Shown here one piece after another: positions 16,191 through 24,885 of a stretch of DNA of 64,000 bases. The notes beneath the pieces were generated by a model. It saw only the letters and a program-made list of their open reading frames with translations. It had not been told where the DNA came from and did not search any database. Each line of letters starts with the position of its first letter. The stretch's first letter is position 1. The stretch comes from a bacterium BMS3Bbin10 (GTDB taxonomy: Bacteria; Pseudomonadota; Alphaproteobacteria; Rhizobiales; Methyloligellaceae), in the NCBI GenBank assembly GCA_002897995.1, contig BDTT01000022.1, positions 1-64,000 on the forward strand, given 5' to 3'. The translations under genes and the position numbers were made by a program.

Positions 16191-17573
16191 TTAAAGCTCC
16201 GCATCCGCTTCATAGCCGAAAAACGCGAACCCGGCGGAAGAGGTCACGTTGAGATAGAACTCGAACTCGTAAAAGGACGGGTTGAACGCCTGGCCGTTGC
16301 TGGCGTTTGAATAGGAGAGGTTCAGAAGCGTGACGGTCGGGGCCGCCCGTTTCTGCCCGAAAAACTGGATCGGGAAATAGTGAGGTCCGGTGACGCCAGT
16401 CACGCCCCGGCGGATATAGCGGTCGCCGGGCGCGCCGGAGAGGCGCTCGAAGTACCGCCGGCAAAGCGTCAGTTCCGTCGACAGGTGACGGTACGCCCAT
16501 CCGGAGTGCGCGGTGCCGCGCTCCAGCCTGACCCGCCTGAAGGTCACGGCGCCGGAGGCGGGCGCGAGTTTCACCGTAACGTCGCCGGTCGAGCCCGGGG
16601 GAACCGTCAGGCTCGCGCCTTGCCGGCCGGACGCGGCGGATATCGTTCCGGTCTGGCCTTCGACGTCGATATCGAGATCGCCGCCGCTCAAATCCTCGAT
16701 CGAGACGGTCACCTGCGCGCCGGCGAGCAGCGGGGCCTCTATCACCTGGACAAGCGTCCCGCTGGTCAATGTGACCGTTTCGCCAGAGACGGACATATTC
16801 GTTCCGCCCGTATCGGCCTTCCACCGGTCATAGCCATAGTCGCCGGCCGCCAGCGCGCCCCCGGCGAAGCCGCGCTGGTTTATGGAGAAATCTCCGTTGA
16901 TGAGGTAATTGTAGCCGACGTCTGCGGTGTACGGGAACGCGACGGACCCTGCGGTCCGGTCGATGAGTATCGCCTCGCGGAATGATGTGCCGTCGGAACT
17001 CACCTTGAAGTGAAGGTCGTCATCCCCGGTGAGTCCGATCTCGGCGCGGCCTGAAGAATTATCCTGGAAAAGGAAACTTGCCGTTTTCGCGGCGGCCGAC
17101 TTGTTGAGCTTGGCCCGCATATCGCCGCTGCCGGGCGTGACATCGTCATGGCTGAATAAAGCGGCATCCGCCTTCACGGACAGGCGGTTAATGGGGTCGG
17201 CGGCGGTGTTGATTCCGAACTGCTCGGCGGTCTCGGTGGAAACGCCGCTCCAGGCGGAACCATCCCACGCGAAGAGCGTGTCTTCATCCGCCACCCAGGC
17301 CAGCCAGCCCTCGCGCGGTGCATAGAACATCCAGGCGCCGTCCTGCCAGGCGGCGATCTGGGCATCCTTGCCGGACCAGACTCCCGTCGCGCCGCCGGCA
17401 ATGATGTATCGGTCGCCTTCGGTGGGCGAAACGGGCGGCGTGGCCAGGCCGCTATCAAGCACGGCGAGCTGCACAACGGCATCCAGAGCCCTGACCGCAT
17501 CGTTGTGCGTGACGTGCTTTTGCGCCTGCGCGGCCATAATATAGGGAAGAGAGAGGTTGGGTGTGTTGCTCAT
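16191..17573 (-). CDS. DUF2793 tail-fibre-like protein
   Basis: 460-aa protein. The first about 110 residues match DUF2793: LSLPYIMAAQAQKHVTHNDA, then TEGDRYIIAG, then APREGWLAWVADEDTLFAWDG. That domain is found in gene-transfer-agent and prophage tail proteins of alphaproteobacteria. The middle is beta-rich, and the C-terminus (YEFEFYLNVTSSAGFAFFGYE) resembles receptor-binding fibre tips. The start ATG at 17573 is chosen because the longer frame has no support and GGGA lies just before it. No capsid, portal or terminase genes are nearby, so this may be a domesticated fibre acting at the cell surface. Function not known. Confidence 0.7.
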   Translation of the reverse strand: MSNTPNLSLPYIMAAQAQKHVTHNDAVRALDAVVQLAVLDSGLATPPVSPTEGDRYIIAGGATGVWSGKDAQIAAWQDGAWMFYAPREGWLAWVADEDTLFAWDGSAWSGVSTETAEQFGINTAADPINRLSVKADAALFSHDDVTPGSGDMRAKLNKSAAAKTASFLFQDNSSGRAEIGLTGDDDLHFKVSSDGTSFREAILIDRTAGSVAFPYTADVGYNYLINGDFSINQRGFAGGALAAGDYGYDRWKADTGGTNMSVSGETVTLTSGTLVQVIEAPLLAGAQVTVSIEDLSGGDLDIDVEGQTGTISAASGRQGASLTVPPGSTGDVTVKLAPASGAVTFRRVRLERGTAHSGWAYRHLSTELTLCRRYFERLSGAPGDRYIRRGVTGVTGPHYFPIQFFGQKRAAPTVTLLNLSYSNASNGQAFNPSFYEFEFYLNVTSSAGFAFFGYEADAEL

Positions 17574-17781
17574 GGTCCCATCTTTGCGTGTGTCGTCTGC
17601 TTGCATTGACGGCCAGACAAAAAAGTTGCCGCTCACCGATTATATGTTTGGTGGAATTGGACGGGGATAACATCGCTATGTGTTGCGGGAATCCTGGTTG
17701 TGAATTCCCGTCTGACCGCGTTGCGGGTCCCGGCGCGGCGCATGCCAATTGGCAAAAGGTGATTGAAACCAGGGGGCTGTT

Positions 17782-18534
17782 TTATTGAGCCTGCATCTCT
17801 TGATATTTCTTGATGACATCCTCTACGGGGCCATCGGCAACCAGCTTTCCATGTTGCAGCAGGATCGCCCGGTTGCAGAGGTCCCTGATCGTCGAAAGAC
17901 CGTGAGATGCAATCACGAGGATGCTGGACCGGTCCATCATCTCCCGCATACGCGCTTTTGCGCGTTGAACGAAATGAGCATCGCCTGTGGCCAGATTCTC
18001 ATCGGCGATCAGTATTTCGGGATTGAGAGATGTGGCGACCGCGAAGGCGAGGCGTGTTCGCATGCCGGCCGAATAGGTCTCGACCGGAAGAGACAGAAAT
18101 TCTCCCAGTTCGGTAAACTCTTCTATATCCGGGATTCGTGCATGGATTTCCGCCAATGCCAAACCGGAGAGCAGGCCGATATTCTCGATATTGTCATAGC
18201 CTGACAAACCAGGACTGAGTCCTATGGAGGGGTTGATGACAGCAGCGGTCCTGCCCGTTCGCCGGACCGATCCGGATTGCGGCTTGTAAATTCCGGCAAG
18301 AACCTTGAGCAAGGTTGTCTTGCCCGCACCATTTTGTCCGATTATGCCGAGACGATCGCCGTCAACTGCGGAAAGATTGATATTGTCCAATGCGCAGATC
18401 TCGACGGAACGGCGCCCGGTAGAACGGATAAATCCGCCCATTGCAATTTCCCTCACGGCCTTTCTTACCGTTTGGTCTCCTGGATGAAAAACAGGATAGG
18501 TCAGAGACAGATTATGGAGCTCAAAGGACGCCAT
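17782..18534 (-). CDS. Polysaccharide ABC exporter, ATP-binding subunit (KpsT/RfbB-like)
   Basis: 250-aa ATPase. Walker A GQNGAGKT (66-73), signature YSAGMRTRLAFA (from 154), Walker B EILIADEN (Glu179), H-loop IASHGLST (His211). The first 50 residues, with a long insertion before Walker A, and the YSAGM form of the signature are typical of exporters for capsule or O-antigen polysaccharide. There is no long C-terminal carbohydrate-binding domain, so substrate recognition is probably of the KpsT type (lipid-linked or full-length chain without terminal-residue sensing). It follows the permease by 6 bp. Confidence 0.88.
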   Translation of the reverse strand: MASFELHNLSLTYPVFHPGDQTVRKAVREIAMGGFIRSTGRRSVEICALDNINLSAVDGDRLGIIGQNGAGKTTLLKVLAGIYKPQSGSVRRTGRTAAVINPSIGLSPGLSGYDNIENIGLLSGLALAEIHARIPDIEEFTELGEFLSLPVETYSAGMRTRLAFAVATSLNPEILIADENLATGDAHFVQRAKARMREMMDRSSILVIASHGLSTIRDLCNRAILLQHGKLVADGPVEDVIKKYQEMQAQ

Positions 18535-18540
18535 CTGCCC

Positions 18541-19449
18541 TCACAACCAGAAAACGATACGGTTTTTCGCCAATGAAAAGGTCACGATGGAGGCCGCCGT
18601 ACCGATCAATGTCAATGCAACGACGATTACGAATGATGACAGGGGTGGCACATGACCCAGCAGCGGATCACGCACGATCGCCAGATAGTGTGTGAGCGGG
18701 TTAAAGGTCGCTATGAACTGGCTGCCTGCCAGAAGGGTTTGATGCCACAGCACCGGCGTCGCCAGAAACGCAAGCAGCATGAGCGGTGAAACAAGCTCGC
18801 GGACATCGCGGAAACGAGCGCCGATAACACCGAACAGCAAGATGACCCACAAACCGTTCAATACGAAAAGCAGCAGGCCCGGCAGTGCGATGGTCATGTT
18901 CCAATTGGGCGTGACGCCCGCCAGTACGGCCACAATTACAAACAGAACAAACTTAATGCAAAGCTCTACCAGCAATCGGAACGTGTACCGGTAAACCGTA
19001 AATGAAACCGGAAGAGAACGTTCCTTGAGAACGCCGGCGCCACCTTGAAAGACCGCCAGTCCACCAAGCACCGAACCGGATATAAAGAACCAGAGTATCA
19101 GCCCGGCGGCGATATAGGGATAACCCTCGCTGGGATCGGTCTTAAGCAGGGCGCCGTAAACATATCCCAGCGCCGCAACCTGTATTCCTGTGGCGACGAT
19201 GGACCAGAATGGCCCCAGCAGCGTTCTGTGCGTCTGGCTTTTCATATCCCGCCAGGCGAGCACGCGCCACGTCCGGTACAGTTTTGCCCCGTCGACGAGG
19301 TCTTGCAGCCCCTCGCGAAGCATTTCTCCATAAGATCCGCCGGCACGATAGGAGTATGTATATTTTTGCGTCATCGGATCGGCAGAGCGGCTCAATGAGT
19401 TTTTTCCGGCGGCAAGATTGTCATAACGGGAATTGGCGGGCTCTCTCAT
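18541..19449 (-). CDS. Polysaccharide ABC exporter, ABC-2 permease subunit (KpsM-like)
   Basis: 302-aa integral membrane protein with six predicted helices between about residues 65 and 295. RDMKSQTHRTLLGPFWS is the characteristic entry to the first helix of ABC-2 polysaccharide permeases, and YPYIAAGLILWFFIS follows. The start is uncertain: ATG 19449 (MREPANSRY) is used, and ATG 19374 (MTQKYTYSY) is also possible. It is the first gene of a pair with the ATPase. It would export the glycan built and decorated by the neighbouring transferases, an inference from location. Confidence 0.85.
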   Translation of the reverse strand: MREPANSRYDNLAAGKNSLSRSADPMTQKYTYSYRAGGSYGEMLREGLQDLVDGAKLYRTWRVLAWRDMKSQTHRTLLGPFWSIVATGIQVAALGYVYGALLKTDPSEGYPYIAAGLILWFFISGSVLGGLAVFQGGAGVLKERSLPVSFTVYRYTFRLLVELCIKFVLFVIVAVLAGVTPNWNMTIALPGLLLFVLNGLWVILLFGVIGARFRDVRELVSPLMLLAFLATPVLWHQTLLAGSQFIATFNPLTHYLAIVRDPLLGHVPPLSSFVIVVALTLIGTAASIVTFSLAKNRIVFWL

Positions 19450-19660
19450 GTTGGTGCGGATATCCCCAGCCCCACTGGCCCAGGCTGCGAAGCGAGCCAG
19501 CCTAACGGCTGGTCCATAAACAGGCCAGACCCTAACTCTGGAACCGGACCGCCAAAGGGACCCCGGCCAGTGTCGCCTCAAATTGTATTCGCTATGCTTA
19601 CAATGCGCTTACTGAACGACTTTCATGAGAGTGGATATGAGTATAACCTATTGAATTTAT

Positions 19661-19737
19661 TGGTCGGAGTGGCAGGATTTGAACCTGCGACCCCCTCGTC
19701 CCGAACGAGGTGCGCTACCAGGCTGCGCCACACTCCG
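19661..19737 (-). tRNA. tRNA-Pro (anticodon CGG)
   Basis: Full cloverleaf on the minus strand: acceptor CGGAGTG/CACTCCG, D-arm GCGCAGCCTGGTAGCGC, anticodon stem CCTCG/CGAGG with loop TTCGGGA giving CGG (plus positions 19701-19703), T-arm GCAGG-TTCAAAT-CCTGC, discriminator A and an encoded CCA at 19661-19663. It reads CCG codons. Confidence 0.97.
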
Positions 19738-19811
19738 CCATTTTCCCGGCCCGCGAGCCTGCGACTTATAGCTTCGCTCCGCGAAGCCCGCAAGCAGCGT
19801 TGTATAGCTTG

Positions 19812-19919
19812 CTATAGCAAGCCCATCGATTTGTAGGCGACATACCAGGAGAGCAAAAACGCACCGACAAACAGTTTCCGGTCCATGCCGTCAAAAAATC
19901 GCATCGTCTGCCCCAACAT
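19812..19919 (-). CDS. Candidate 35-residue membrane protein
   Basis: Between the two tRNA genes the minus strand has a 35-codon frame that starts MLGQTMRFFDGMDRK and continues with a single hydrophobic segment (LFVGAFLLSWYVAY), ending in a TAG inside a perfect 16-bp palindrome (19807-19822). The charge pattern (basic residues before the helix) is that of a small single-pass protein. There is no strong ribosome-binding site, and homologues cannot be checked here. It could be chance; composition is the only evidence. Confidence 0.35.
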   Translation of the reverse strand: MLGQTMRFFDGMDRKLFVGAFLLSWYVAYKSMGLL

Positions 19920-20143
19920 TGTCGCCGGAGTAGGCTGATTTTTCAGCCATAGCATGCAAAGCTCCGGTTGCGAAACGCCGTGCAATCATGAGCCGGTGAC
20001 CAGGTCAATCGCGGTCGTGCATTGTGGCGCAATGGGAGAGAGTTGTCGTGGCTCTGTCCTTCTCATATAAGAGGCGGCCTGTTGAGCTTTGCGACATCTG
20101 GCTTGGTTGCGCCGGAAATCGGCGAAAGCTGCACAGGATATTT

Positions 20144-20218
20144 TGGGGCGTAGCCAAGTGGTAAGGCAACGGGTTTTGATCCCGTGATTCGCAGGTTCGA
20201 TCCCTGCCGCCCCAGCCA
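20144..20218 (+). tRNA. tRNA-Gln (anticodon TTG)
   Basis: Acceptor TGGGGCG/CGCCCCA, D-arm GCCAAGTGGTAAGGC, anticodon stem ACGGG/CCCGT with loop TTTTGAT giving TTG (20176-20178), T-arm GCAGG-TTCGATC-CCTGC, discriminator G and encoded CCA (20216-20218). It reads CAA. Confidence 0.97.
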
Positions 20219-20542
20219 GCCAGACTTGTCGGAACACTTTGATTCTAGGACCGGGCGCCATCATTCCCGCCCCGAATCGCCATTGCGGCGCGTTGCATTC
20301 CCGCTACACGCAACTGCGATCGGTTGCGCAAAGGCGCGATCAGCTTTGAAACCGGACGTTCAGCGTGCTAGAGGGGTTGTGGCACACAATTTACCGGTCG
20401 GCGCGTAAGGTAACGTCCAATTAAATTTATCCTCACCGGTGTCGCCTTTACTGCACGAACGGGGCCGTGCAGGGGACGTTTTATGGCGCCAGTGGTTCGC
20501 CCGCAGTTGGCGGGGCGCCGGCGGAGTTAAGGGGGTTGTCGT
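20219..20542. other. Non-coding leader before the TolC gene
   Basis: About 320 bp without a gene. A 7-bp hairpin CTGCACG-8 nt-CGTGCAG lies at 20451-20472, 70 bp before the tolC start. The sequence around 20417-20435 is AT-rich and could hold a promoter, but no convincing -35/-10 pair was found. Confidence 0.4.
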
Positions 20543-22000
20543 TTGAATTCACCGCTCAACCGCGCTTGTGCGATGAAGTTAGGCGCGCCGCGCAGTTGGC
20601 GGCGTCTGCTGTTCGCGGCTTTGTGTGCTTTTGGCCTGGGCGCCCACCCTGCATACGCGATCTCGCTCAAGGCAGCCATAAAGGTCGCGCTCGAAGCCAA
20701 TCCTGAAATTGGAGAGGCCATCGCCAATCGCGAAGCCCTTGAATTTGAGCTCAAGCAGGCGCGCGGTCTCTATCTGCCGAAACTGGATATTGAAGGGCGC
20801 TACGGCGCGCAGAATTTCGACAGTCCGGGGACACGCTCATCGGGCACGGATGATGATGTCCTGGATCGCCGTGAGTTCAGTGCGATAGTTACGCAGAGGT
20901 TGTTTGACGGTTTTAACCGGCGCGGTGAACGCGATCGTCAGGCGTCCCGGGTCGACAGCGCATCCCATCGTGTTTATGAGCGCTCGGAGTTTATCGCGCT
21001 TAGCGTCATACGCCAGTATCTTGAAGCGGGCCGTCTCCTGAAAGTCGTCGATCTGTCGAGAAGCAATCTGGCGTATCACAAACGCGTTCTTGCCGATCTG
21101 AAAGACGGCGAGACCAGCGGCTCTATTTCAGTCGCCGACCGGCAGCAGGTTGAGGAACGGATGTTCGCCGCCGACGCCAGATTGATCGAGTCGCTCGAAG
21201 ATCTCAATGCCGCAAGGATCAGGTTCTTCAAGCTGGTTGGCCTGCCGCTCGAAAACCATCAAACGCCGCCCAGGGCATCTGCCGCGCTGCCGCCGACACT
21301 GAGTGACGCCCTGGCGGTAGCGCGCTCAAACAATCCCCGAATTAAGGTCGCCCGGTCAGATCTCGATGCGGCGTACGCCAGGTCGAAACAGGCGCGCAGC
21401 GAGTTCCTGCCCAAGATCGATTTTGAATTGCGCGGGCGCAGTGGCCAGGAGCTCGACGGTGTGAGAGGGCGTGAGGAGGAGCTGCGGGCGGAAGTGATCT
21501 TGCGGTGGAACCTGTTCAAGGGCGGCATAGACAGTGCCAACAAGCAAAAGCAATTGCGCCGGGTGGACGAGGAACGGTATGGATTGCAACGGGCGCATCG
21601 CGAAATTGAGGAAGCGGTCCGGCTGGCATGGAACCGCCGCCAGTTGCAGCGCAGGCGGTTGAACAGACTGAACGATCAGTTGGCCAGTGTGACGCGGCTG
21701 ACCGAATCCTATAGCGAGCAGTTCAAGGTCGGCGACCGTTCCCTGCTTGATTTGCTGGATACACAAAACACGCGTTTCAACACGCAGGTGAATGTCGAAA
21801 CCGCGGCGAGCGACCTCATGTTCACTGAATACCGGGTCTTGGCGAGTATTGGCATGCTTTTGAAGAAAATGAATATTGAGGCGCCGGAGCAATCGTCTGG
21901 CTATGCCCGCGATGAATACCGCGTGCCCGCGACTCCCGATGGCGAGATAGGCAGGCGTCGCAAGCCCGGTCACCGGCTGTTCCGCAGAAACGCGCAGTAA
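20543..22000 (+). CDS. TolC-family outer-membrane channel of a type I secretion system
   Basis: 485-aa outer-membrane efflux protein. A signal peptide (RRLLFAALCAFGLGAHPAYA, cleavage near residue 40) precedes two repeated OEP halves: SLKAAIKVALEANPEIG at the start of the first and TLSDALAVARSNNPRIKVA at the start of the second. YSEQFKVGDRSLLDLLDTQN is the usual late TolC motif. The start is a TTG at 20543 with AAGGGGG eight bases upstream; ATG 20573 would give a shorter signal peptide. It opens an operon with an ABC exporter and adaptor, so it most resembles the LapE/TolC component of adhesin-type systems. Confidence 0.9.
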   Translation: MNSPLNRACAMKLGAPRSWRRLLFAALCAFGLGAHPAYAISLKAAIKVALEANPEIGEAIANREALEFELKQARGLYLPKLDIEGRYGAQNFDSPGTRSSGTDDDVLDRREFSAIVTQRLFDGFNRRGERDRQASRVDSASHRVYERSEFIALSVIRQYLEAGRLLKVVDLSRSNLAYHKRVLADLKDGETSGSISVADRQQVEERMFAADARLIESLEDLNAARIRFFKLVGLPLENHQTPPRASAALPPTLSDALAVARSNNPRIKVARSDLDAAYARSKQARSEFLPKIDFELRGRSGQELDGVRGREEELRAEVILRWNLFKGGIDSANKQKQLRRVDEERYGLQRAHREIEEAVRLAWNRRQLQRRRLNRLNDQLASVTRLTESYSEQFKVGDRSLLDLLDTQNTRFNTQVNVETAASDLMFTEYRVLASIGMLLKKMNIEAPEQSSGYARDEYRVPATPDGEIGRRRKPGHRLFRRNAQ

Positions 22001-22109
22001 GCTGGGGGTCAGTATCCTAATCGTGCCTGCACGATGGCAGGGCATGTCCCGAGCGCGTGAACGGGCATCGACTGAACAGTAAGTTTAGCGTTCAACCTCG
22101 GCGTGAGAC

Positions 22110-24416
22110 ATGGCGATTTCAGACGAAGCGGGCGCAGCCCCGGACACGAAGCCTCGTAGCGGGAAGGTTGCGCCGGCCATTGCCGCGGATCATGTCTTCT
22201 CGGACAGTCTGCTCGGGTGCCTGGAATTTGTGGCGGCGCATTATGATCGCTCTGTCCAGCCCGGCGCGCTGGTGTCGGGTCTGCCGCTTGTCGATGGCAG
22301 GCTGACGCCGGGGCTCTTCTCGCGTGCCGCGGCCCGGGCCGGCCTGTCGGCGCGCATTGTTCGCCGTCCTGTCGAGCAGCTTTCAGCGCTTCTGCTGCCG
22401 GCGGTTCTGCTTCTCGATGACAATGAGGCGGTCGTTCTTATCCGGGAGCCGGATAAAGGAGTGGCGCAAGTCATTGTGCCGGAGACCGGCCGCGGTGTCG
22501 TAACGGTTGATGCGAGCGAGCTTGCGGGAAGTTATTCAGGCTATGCGATCCTGCTGAAGCCGGAATATCAGTTCGACCAGGATGATGATGGCAAGAATGC
22601 AAATTTGGACAGGAACTGGTTCTGGAGTGCGATAACGCCGCTCTGGCCCACCTATCTGCAAGTACTCGTGGCGGCAGCCCTGATAAACATTCTTGCGCTT
22701 GCGACCCCGCTCTTCATCATGAATGTTTATGACCGCGTGCTGCCGAACACGGCGCTGTCGACATTGTGGGTGCTGGCGATTGGCGTGATCCTGGCAATCG
22801 GGTTCGACTTTACCCTCAAGATGCTGCGCAATAGTCTTATCGGCAATGCCGGGCGGCGGGCGGATGTGCTTCTGGCCAGCCGCTTGTTTGCCCATGTACT
22901 CAATCTCGATTTGAGCAAGCGGCCGGTGAAGACCGGCGAGTTTGCAAACCAGCTCCGCGATTTTGAAATTGTCCGCGAGTTCTTCACCTCAAACACGGTC
23001 GTGACCCTGACGGACTTCATTTTTATCTGGCTGTTCATATTCATTATCTTTCAGATAGCCGGGATTTTGGCGCTGGCGCCCGCCCTGGCCGTGATCGCCG
23101 TTCTGCTGGCTGGCGCATTGCTGCAATTTCCGTTGCGGCGCATTGTTGGCCAGGCACAATCGGAAGCCACCCACCGCCACTCTCTCTTGATTGAAGCACT
23201 GACCGGCCTTGAGACCATTAAGACCTCGCGAGCGGAGAGTCAGTTCCAGGTCCAGTGGGAGCTGTTTGTCGGACGCAACGCGCGCACGGCGGAGAAACTC
23301 CGCTCGATTTCCGCGCTCGGCGCAAATTTTACCACCCTCGCGCAGCAACTGGTCACGGTCGGTGTGGTGATCCTTGGTGTCTATATGTTCGATCGGGGCG
23401 AGGTGTCGCCAGGCGCCATTATCGCGTCGGTGATTCTGGCGGGGCGCGCAGTGGCGCCGCTCGGGCAGATCGCGGCGACGCTGGGACGATCCCAGCAGGC
23501 GATCTATTCTTTGCGCACGCTGGATCAGATCATGTCGGTGCCCGGCGAGGATGCCGGGCAGGGGCGTCATCTCAACCGTACCATGGCCGCAGGTTCGGTT
23601 GTTTTCGACAAGGTCTCTTTCACCTATCCGGGATCGGAAGCGCCGGCGCTCAACAATGTGAGTTTCAAGATCGAGCCGGGCGAGCGGGTTGGCATTATTG
23701 GCCGGATCGGATCTGGCAAAACCACGCTTGGACGCCTTATTGCGCGGCTTTATAAGCCAACCGAGGGCTCGCTGTTGCTGGATGATGTGGAAATCCGTCA
23801 GTATCACTCCAGCGAAGTTCGCCGCCGGGTTGCCTTTGTCTCGCAGGATTCCTCACTCTTCCATGGCACCGTTCGAGACAATATCGCCCTGGGTGCGCCC
23901 CATATTTCAGACGATCTGGTGATCCGCGCGGCCGATCTGTCCGGGGCGTCCCAGTTCATTAAATTGCATCCGCAGGGCTACAATATGCCGGTGGGAGAGA
24001 CCGGGCGGTTCCTCTCCAGCGGGCAGCGCCAGACGATAGCGCTTGCCCGAGCGTTCTTGTCCGATCCCCTGATCGTGTTCCTGGACGAGCCGTCAGGCTC
24101 GATGGATCCAGCTTCGGAACTGGCTCTTACAGAGAGATTGCGGACGGCTTTCCGCTCCGATCAGACATTGATCGTAACAACGCACCGCACGGCTATGCTG
24201 GCGCTGGTTTCACGGCTGATTGTCATCGAAAATGGCCGCGTGGCGGCCGATGGACCGCGCGATGTTGTGCTCAAGGCGCTTCGCATTCAGGCAGACTCGC
24301 AAACTTCCGTTGGCGCCGGAAACCGGGACGTGGCCGGAGAGGAACAGTCCACGGGACCGCGCCAGAAAAGCTCTATAAGGCCTTTGGCGCCTGACCGGGA
24401 CGCGAAGAAGGACTAG
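22110..24416 (+). CDS. LapB-type type I secretion ATPase/permease with C39-like domain
   Basis: 768-aa exporter. An N-terminal C39-peptidase-like domain (about 30-150) lacks a usable catalytic Cys-His pair and would act as a substrate-docking domain. The transmembrane domain spans about 175-450 (YLQVLVAAALINILALATPLF, MNVYDRVLPN). The ATPase has Walker A GRIGSGKT (531-538), signature LSSGQRQTIALA, Walker B VFLDEPSGSMD and an intact switch His in TTHRTAML. Domain layout and sequence match LapB/RtxB exporters of large adhesins. It lies between the TolC and adaptor genes. The intended substrate is not adjacent; the window offers only the RTX protease. Confidence 0.92.
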   Translation: MAISDEAGAAPDTKPRSGKVAPAIAADHVFSDSLLGCLEFVAAHYDRSVQPGALVSGLPLVDGRLTPGLFSRAAARAGLSARIVRRPVEQLSALLLPAVLLLDDNEAVVLIREPDKGVAQVIVPETGRGVVTVDASELAGSYSGYAILLKPEYQFDQDDDGKNANLDRNWFWSAITPLWPTYLQVLVAAALINILALATPLFIMNVYDRVLPNTALSTLWVLAIGVILAIGFDFTLKMLRNSLIGNAGRRADVLLASRLFAHVLNLDLSKRPVKTGEFANQLRDFEIVREFFTSNTVVTLTDFIFIWLFIFIIFQIAGILALAPALAVIAVLLAGALLQFPLRRIVGQAQSEATHRHSLLIEALTGLETIKTSRAESQFQVQWELFVGRNARTAEKLRSISALGANFTTLAQQLVTVGVVILGVYMFDRGEVSPGAIIASVILAGRAVAPLGQIAATLGRSQQAIYSLRTLDQIMSVPGEDAGQGRHLNRTMAAGSVVFDKVSFTYPGSEAPALNNVSFKIEPGERVGIIGRIGSGKTTLGRLIARLYKPTEGSLLLDDVEIRQYHSSEVRRRVAFVSQDSSLFHGTVRDNIALGAPHISDDLVIRAADLSGASQFIKLHPQGYNMPVGETGRFLSSGQRQTIALARAFLSDPLIVFLDEPSGSMDPASELALTERLRTAFRSDQTLIVTTHRTAMLALVSRLIVIENGRVAADGPRDVVLKALRIQADSQTSVGAGNRDVAGEEQSTGPRQKSSIRPLAPDRDAKKD

Positions 24417-24498
24417 GGTTGAAATGCAGTCACGGGCAAACGCTTGCATCGTGGCTGCGTGAATGGGACATTTGAAGGACAGGGGATGGAGGGGTCAT

Positions 24499-24876
24499 AT
24501 GAGAGTGGTTAGGGGTGGAGTTCTGGGGGCGGCGTTGCTCTTGAGCGTACCCGCATCTGCGGCCGAATTTGGCACCCCCCAAAACACCTGCCGCCTGGCT
24601 GGGGACAGCTCGGAACTTGCAAATTATCAAAGCATTCGCGCGCTGCGCGGCGAGGTGTGGACCCGCTTCGAGCATGCAGCGGAGGTTTCAAAATCCGAGC
24701 GTGCAATCCGCAGTTTGTCGCCGCTTTTCTTGTGGGCGAATGAGGCCAAGATCAGTTGCGCCAAGGTCTATGGGTCATTGCGCAGACCAACCAAATGGCG
24801 CAAACGGCCCGATTTCGTCATGCTGCAAAAATGCGATTGTTTCTATCAGCGCATGACGCAGTATCTCGGGCGATAG
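24499..24876 (+). CDS. Small exported protein of unknown function within the secretion operon
   Basis: 125-aa protein with a signal peptide (MRVVRGGVLGAALLLSVPASAAEF, cut after about residue 22), so periplasmic or exported. The mature part is helical with Cys in NTCRLAG, ISCAKVY and KCDCFYQR, an arrangement that could form two disulfides. ATG 24499 has GGAGGGG five bases upstream. It sits between the LapB-type ATPase and the HlyD adaptor, a slot where other systems place regulators such as the LapG protease, but it has no transglutaminase-like Cys-His-Asp pattern and is far too short. Not recognised. Confidence 0.75.
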   Translation: MRVVRGGVLGAALLLSVPASAAEFGTPQNTCRLAGDSSELANYQSIRALRGEVWTRFEHAAEVSKSERAIRSLSPLFLWANEAKISCAKVYGSLRRPTKWRKRPDFVMLQKCDCFYQRMTQYLGR

Positions 24877-24885
24877 ATTCCCCCC

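Noticed and set aside
16210-16824. 204-aa Arg-rich minus-strand frame
   Set aside because: Same-strand shadow of the DUF2793 gene in another frame; the Arg/Gly composition reflects GC-rich codon shifts.
19570-19836. 88-aa plus-strand frame containing [15 protein letters not shown]
   Set aside because: It is the reverse of tRNA-Pro read as protein, a well-known false annotation.
19986-20264. 92-aa minus-strand frame containing AGAAGIEPANHGIKTR
   Set aside because: It is the antisense of tRNA-Gln and flanks, not a gene.
22989-23807. 272-aa minus-strand frame opposite the LapB-type gene
   Set aside because: Antisense shadow; the plus strand encodes the ABC exporter.
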